Shown piece after piece: positions 43,351 to 44,422 of a stretch of DNA of 44,422 nucleotides. Position numbers and translations under genes: made by a program. Source of the stretch: Phycisphaerales bacterium (GTDB lineage: Bacteria > Planctomycetota > Phycisphaerae > UBA1845); NCBI GenBank assembly GCA_003597935.1, contig QZJT01000003.1, positions 1 through 44,422 on the forward strand, given 5' to 3'. The notes under the pieces were generated by a model. That model was not told the DNA's origin and searched no databases. It saw nothing but the letters and a program-made list of their open reading frames with translations. Numbering within the stretch: position 1 is the stretch's first letter; each line of letters opens with the position of its first letter.

Positions 43351-43715
43351 TACTTCACCTCCTCCGTGGCCGTTACAACAGCGATGCCGCGTTGCACGAC
43401 CTTGGAAAAGCCGGGCATACGCCGATCGACAAAGCGAATGATCGGCTTGATTACTTCGACGACCACTAGGTTCTCCGTTCCGCTGCCGGCGATGGACACT
43501 TCGAGATCAGTACGTGTTTCGGTCACGCGTTGTCCCATTGGGTCCTCATACACGAGTCCCATTTCCTCAAATGCGTCCTTCAGCTTCTCGACGTTGCGCT
43601 GCAGGTTGCAGGAGTCGCCCTGCTTGGCAAGGCGTTGCTCCAATTCGTAGACTTGGTTGAGGGCCGTCAGCCACGCCCTGGGCACCGTAGACACCTGTAT
43701 GTCGAAGCCTGCCAT
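43350..43715 (-). CDS. possible GrpE-like small partner of the divergent Hsp70
   Basis: 121 residues. The N-terminal half is helical (QVSTVPRAWLTALNQVYELE QRLAKQGD, then CNLQRNVEKLKDAFEEMGLV). The C-terminal half is beta-rich (YEDPMGQRVTETRTDLEVSI, NLVVVEVIKPIIRFVDRRMP GFSKVVQRGIAVVT). A helix followed by a small beta domain with VVVEVIKPIIR ... VVQRGIAVV is reminiscent of the C-terminal beta domain of GrpE nucleotide-exchange factors (as in VVEVLQKGYxLxDRVLRPAxVxV), although the full GrpE coiled coil is missing and similarity is by eye. The stop overlaps the start of the Hsp70 gene, so the products are made together. A nucleotide-exchange role is an inference. Confidence 0.65.
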   Translation of the reverse strand: MAGFDIQVSTVPRAWLTALNQVYELEQRLAKQGDSCNLQRNVEKLKDAFEEMGLVYEDPMGQRVTETRTDLEVSIAGSGTENLVVVEVIKPIIRFVDRRMPGFSKVVQRGIAVVTATEEVK

Positions 43716-43735
43716 TCGCGCGAATCCTCCATCGG

Positions 43736-44308
43736 CTACCGGCCGTACCGGCGCAGTTTGCTGTTGAAGTCGTCGACCATTTGATTCACGAGTCGCTCCT
43801 GCGCTCTCAGATCCTCAAGGAGTGCGTTGTGCCTATCAATCTTTTCGTTGAACCGAGCCACCGCAGGGTTGCTCGTGTGATCCAGAGCGAGTCGTTCCAG
43901 ATCGATCTGCCGGGCGAGCGTTTCCAGTTCTGCTGCCATGTCAGCGGCTTTGACCTTAGCCTTATCAATCGCTCGACTGTCGCGATCAAGTTCAGCGCCG
44001 ATGTTCGTTGGAATGCGATAAGATGAGCCTTCGGTTGCGGCGCTTACTCGTGGCGGGAGCGGCTTGCTGTGCGAACGCTGCGCGCGTGCGATGGGCGGCA
44101 CCGGAGAAGTGTCCGATGACGGACCACGCGAACTGGCGCCCCAAACCGCGATCGCGATAATGGCGGCGATTCCGCCAAGGAAGGCCCATGCAAATGTGGG
44201 GCCGCGATTCGATGATGCGACTGGCCTGCTCAGTTCGTTGCTGAGCGGCTTGTCGCCCGAATCACCGCCAATTGCGGCAACGTCCTGTTTCATGAGCTCG
44301 ACGAGCAT
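43736..44308 (-). CDS. single-pass membrane protein with coiled coil, operon partner of the Hsp70
   Basis: 190 residues from ATG 44308; ATG 44293 gives 185. A cytoplasmic N-terminus (about 1-36) leads to one membrane helix (TFAWAFLGGIAAIIAIAVWG, about 38-57), then a Ser/Pro-rich linker (about 60-95) and a long helical region (about 110-185: DRDSRAIDKAKVKAADMAAE LETLARQIDLERLAL, then RFNEKIDRHNALLEDLRAQE RLVNQMVDDFNSKLRR). Its stop is 20 bases before the next gene. The tail of DHTSNPAVARFNEKIDRHNA repeats heptads typical of a parallel coiled coil. It could recruit the Hsp70 to the membrane. No known family recognised. Confidence 0.72.
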   Translation of the reverse strand: MLVELMKQDVAAIGGDSGDKPLSNELSRPVASSNRGPTFAWAFLGGIAAIIAIAVWGASSRGPSSDTSPVPPIARAQRSHSKPLPPRVSAATEGSSYRIPTNIGAELDRDSRAIDKAKVKAADMAAELETLARQIDLERLALDHTSNPAVARFNEKIDRHNALLEDLRAQERLVNQMVDDFNSKLRRYGR

Positions 44309-44422
44309 CGGCAGCAGAGTAGCCCCTCACGTTGCACAAAATCGCGGCCGTCGAGGAGCATTCTCTTCGGGAATCCCCGTGAAATCCGGCGGATCCAGGC
44401 GTGAGTTGATAGAGTCGGCTGG

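Overview
The window is a high-GC bacterial chromosome segment, most probably from a member of the Planctomycetota (inference, no marker gene present). The pointers are a Flp pilin of planctomycete type (ATEYAVMLALIIIVALGAIG), a DUF1573 protein fused to a thioredoxin fold, a Ser/Thr kinase with a DWG instead of DFG motif and C-terminal TPRs, small secreted proteins carrying an FTYQG module, and intergenic space rich in palindromic repeats. No rRNA, tRNA or CRISPR was found.

Layout. 1-420: a decayed IS1182-like transposase remnant beside short tandem repeats. 750-5660: DUF1573/redoxin protein, then a FixL/FixJ-like kinase-regulator pair whose genes overlap, then a small secreted PepSY-like protein. 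5835-8919 (minus): two large TPR proteins in one operon. 9259-21439 (plus): a complete tight-adherence (Tad/Flp) pilus locus: two tandemly duplicated Flp pilins each with its own terminator, prepilin peptidase, TadE-like, CpaB, CpaC secretin, TadG-like with a vWA domain, then (after a strong terminator) CpaE/TadZ, CpaF/TadA ATPase, TadB and TadC. The TPR operon upstream could supply the TadD-like role that is otherwise absent (inference).

21440-26631: a possible chromate-transporter fragment, a small conserved-looking protein, a TetR regulator, and a cluster of paralogous secreted FTYQG proteins (two intact, one broken by an in-frame TAG), followed by a secreted protein ending in a CTGDE module. 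26632-28083 is a 1.4-kb gene-free stretch made largely of repeats. 28084-33933 (minus): SGNH-hydrolase lipoprotein, small lipoprotein, a 30-bp palindromic tandem array, ClpC, and another lipoprotein. 34350-39900: O-methyltransferase, Ser/Thr kinase-TPR receptor, a second CTGDE protein, a metallophosphoesterase and a small conserved-looking protein with a truncated copy about 0.9 kb away.

40846-44308 (minus): a three-gene operon visibly lower in GC than the rest, encoding a membrane-anchored coiled-coil protein, a 121-residue protein that may be a GrpE-like partner, and a divergent Hsp70 with a long coiled-coil C-terminus. This is the best candidate for an undescribed system: it looks horizontally acquired, is translationally coupled, and its Hsp70 keeps the ATPase motifs but not the usual linker and substrate-binding sequence.
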